Positions 6,205-6,759 of a stretch of DNA of 6,759 nucleotides are shown piece by piece. A program made the translations under genes and the position numbers. The stretch's first letter is position 1, and every line of letters begins with the position of its first letter. Below the pieces are notes generated by a model. It was not told the DNA's origin, searched no databases, and worked only from the letters and a program-made list of their open reading frames with translations. Source of the stretch: Chloroflexota bacterium. GTDB lineage: Bacteria > Chloroflexota > UBA6077 > CF-72. Location: the NCBI GenBank assembly GCA_019247135.1, contig JAFAPL010000515.1, positions 1 through 6,759 on the forward strand. The letters run 5' to 3'.

Positions 6205-6425
6205 GGCATCCCTCGCGGCTGGCGGCCCCCGGCTGAAGCTGGACCGAGCGTATCAGGCCGATGCAGCGCCGCCCAATACCGTCCGCTGGTCGTGCCATCC
6301 GGCCGATCCGCTGCCGAGATCGTGGCGCACGCGGCACGCAGTCGAGTCAGCCGACACGCGCGCTGCGCCGCTGATCTCTGAGGAGGTCCAGGGCCGACCT
6401 GTTCGATGCAGCGTAGGATCAGACG
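6205..6425. promoter_or_regulatory. Divergent intergenic region between the LuxR-type regulator and a rightward gene
   Basis: These 221 bp separate two divergent starts (GTG at 6204 on minus, GTG at 6426 on plus) and must hold both promoters unless transcription enters from elsewhere. For the regulator, only a weak pair is visible (TTGGGC 6276-6271, 18 bp, TACGCT 6252-6247, minus strand). No clear plus-strand promoter is seen. The 10-mer CGATGCAGCG is present twice (listed separately). Long frames crossing this region on either strand run into the regulator gene and look like shadows. Confidence 0.5.
6259..6413. repeat. 10-bp direct repeat CGATGCAGCG in the divergent promoter region (two copies)
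   Basis: Copies lie at 6259-6268 and 6404-6413. The first falls within the spacer of the weak candidate promoter of the regulator, and the second lies immediately before the AGGA ribosome-binding site of the rightward gene. Two identical 10-mers within 221 bp are not expected often by chance, and each being close to one of the two gene starts suggests a shared binding site. The coordinates given span both copies; only the two 10-mers are the repeat. Confidence 0.3.
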
Positions 6426-6759
6426 GTGCAGGCAATCGCGTCCCTCCTCGACTGCCAGCAGGTGATCGGTCCCGAGCACAACCAGCGCCACCAACGGGTC
6501 ATTTTCTTTGTGCCCGCGGGGTGCGTGGAACTCCGGGTCCACGCCATGTATGCGCCCGCCTCTTGTGACCTGGCGACGGCGCACACACTGGTGACGCGTG
6601 CGATCGTGGAACAGGTCGAGCGGCTCAGAAAGGCGACCACACTCTTTGGTGTGGCGACGGGCGGGGTCGCCTCACAGCGTAGCCTCGCCGATGCCTGGCA
6701 AGTGGATTACGAGCGGAGCCTGCTTGGTGAGGCGGCAGCGGGATCGGGCGCCGATCTGC
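6426..6759 (+). CDS. Unrecognised protein, N-terminal 111 residues, runs off the right edge
   Basis: The frame opens at GTG 6426, three codons after an in-frame TAG (6414-6416), and stays open to the end of the window. AGGA (6415-6418) lies 7 bp before the GTG, an ideal SD spacing. About 77 percent of third positions are G or C (hand count), as in the other genes. The product begins VQAIASLLDCQQVIGPEHNQ, then has a beta-type stretch RVIFFVPAGCVELRVHAMYAP (25-45), followed by a helical region (about 50-70) and WQVDYERSLLGEA. The stretch F-x-VP-x-G-x-x-x-L-x-V-x-x-x-Y recalls the N-terminal strand pair of CehA/McbA-like PHP-domain metallohydrolases, but no catalytic motif lies inside the window, so I do not assign a function. 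It is divergent from the LuxR-type regulator, which often controls such a neighbour. Confidence 0.65.
   Translation, partial: MQAIASLLDCQQVIGPEHNQRHQRVIFFVPAGCVELRVHAMYAPASCDLATAHTLVTRAIVEQVERLRKATTLFGVATGGVASQRSLADAWQVDYERSLLGEAAAGSGADL

Noticed and set aside
6247..6276. Possible promoter of the LuxR-type gene (TTGGGC, 18 bp, TACGCT, minus strand)
   Set aside because: Each box matches consensus at only three of six positions; mentioned under the intergenic region but not called as a separate promoter.
5747..6568. 273-aa plus-strand frame spanning the regulator start and the intergenic region
   Set aside because: Ser/Arg-rich translation, mostly antisense to the regulator. Its 3' part overlaps the better-supported GTG 6426 gene in another frame.
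6126..6584. 152-aa minus-strand frame upstream of the regulator
   Set aside because: It overlaps both the regulator N-terminus and the plus-strand gene, is Arg-rich and shows no recognisable domain.

Overview
The window is very GC-rich, with strong G/C bias at third codon positions and several GTG starts. The large regulator, an NB-ARC/TPR/LuxR-type ATPase, together with a Pro/Ala/Thr-rich lipoprotein linker, fits a Chloroflexota-like or actinobacterial genome. Chloroflexota is my preferred guess, by inference only. I saw no rRNA, tRNA, CRISPR array, transposase or phage gene.

Layout: five recognisable genes run leftward on the minus strand, and one partial gene runs rightward at the right edge. 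In transcription order from the right they are: (1) an 831-aa LuxR-type ATPase regulator (6204-3709); (2) after 86 bp, a 397-aa alpha/beta hydrolase with a visible Ser-Asp-His set (3622-2429); (3) after 24 bp, a 337-aa FUSC-like membrane protein (2404-1391); (4) a coding-like 33-codon frame that overlaps the FUSC stop codon as TAATG (1391-1290); (5) a Peptidase_S51 / cyanophycinase-like protein (1241-570) behind its own promoter and operator-like palindromes; (6) after 72 bp, the N-terminal part of a peptide/nickel-type ABC solute-binding lipoprotein (497 to the left edge). On the plus strand, a partial unrecognised protein starts at a GTG at 6426 and leaves the window. It is divergent from the regulator, with a 221-bp shared intergenic region.

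How the genes may work together (inference): regulator, hydrolase and FUSC-type exporter look like one sensing, hydrolysis and efflux unit for a small organic, possibly aromatic, compound. The S51 hydrolase and the solute-binding protein look like a second unit for importing and cutting a peptide or amide-type substrate. That second unit probably has separate control, because a -35/-10 pair with a 17-bp spacer is embedded in overlapping inverted repeats directly before the S51 start, in an arrangement suggesting a leaderless mRNA.

Most interesting points: the TTGCAAC/GTTGCAA operator-promoter; the TAATG-coupled mini-ORF with clear codon periodicity; the altered nucleophile elbow of the S51 protein; a hairpin that would mask the hydrolase ribosome-binding site; and a repeated 10-mer in the divergent intergenic region.
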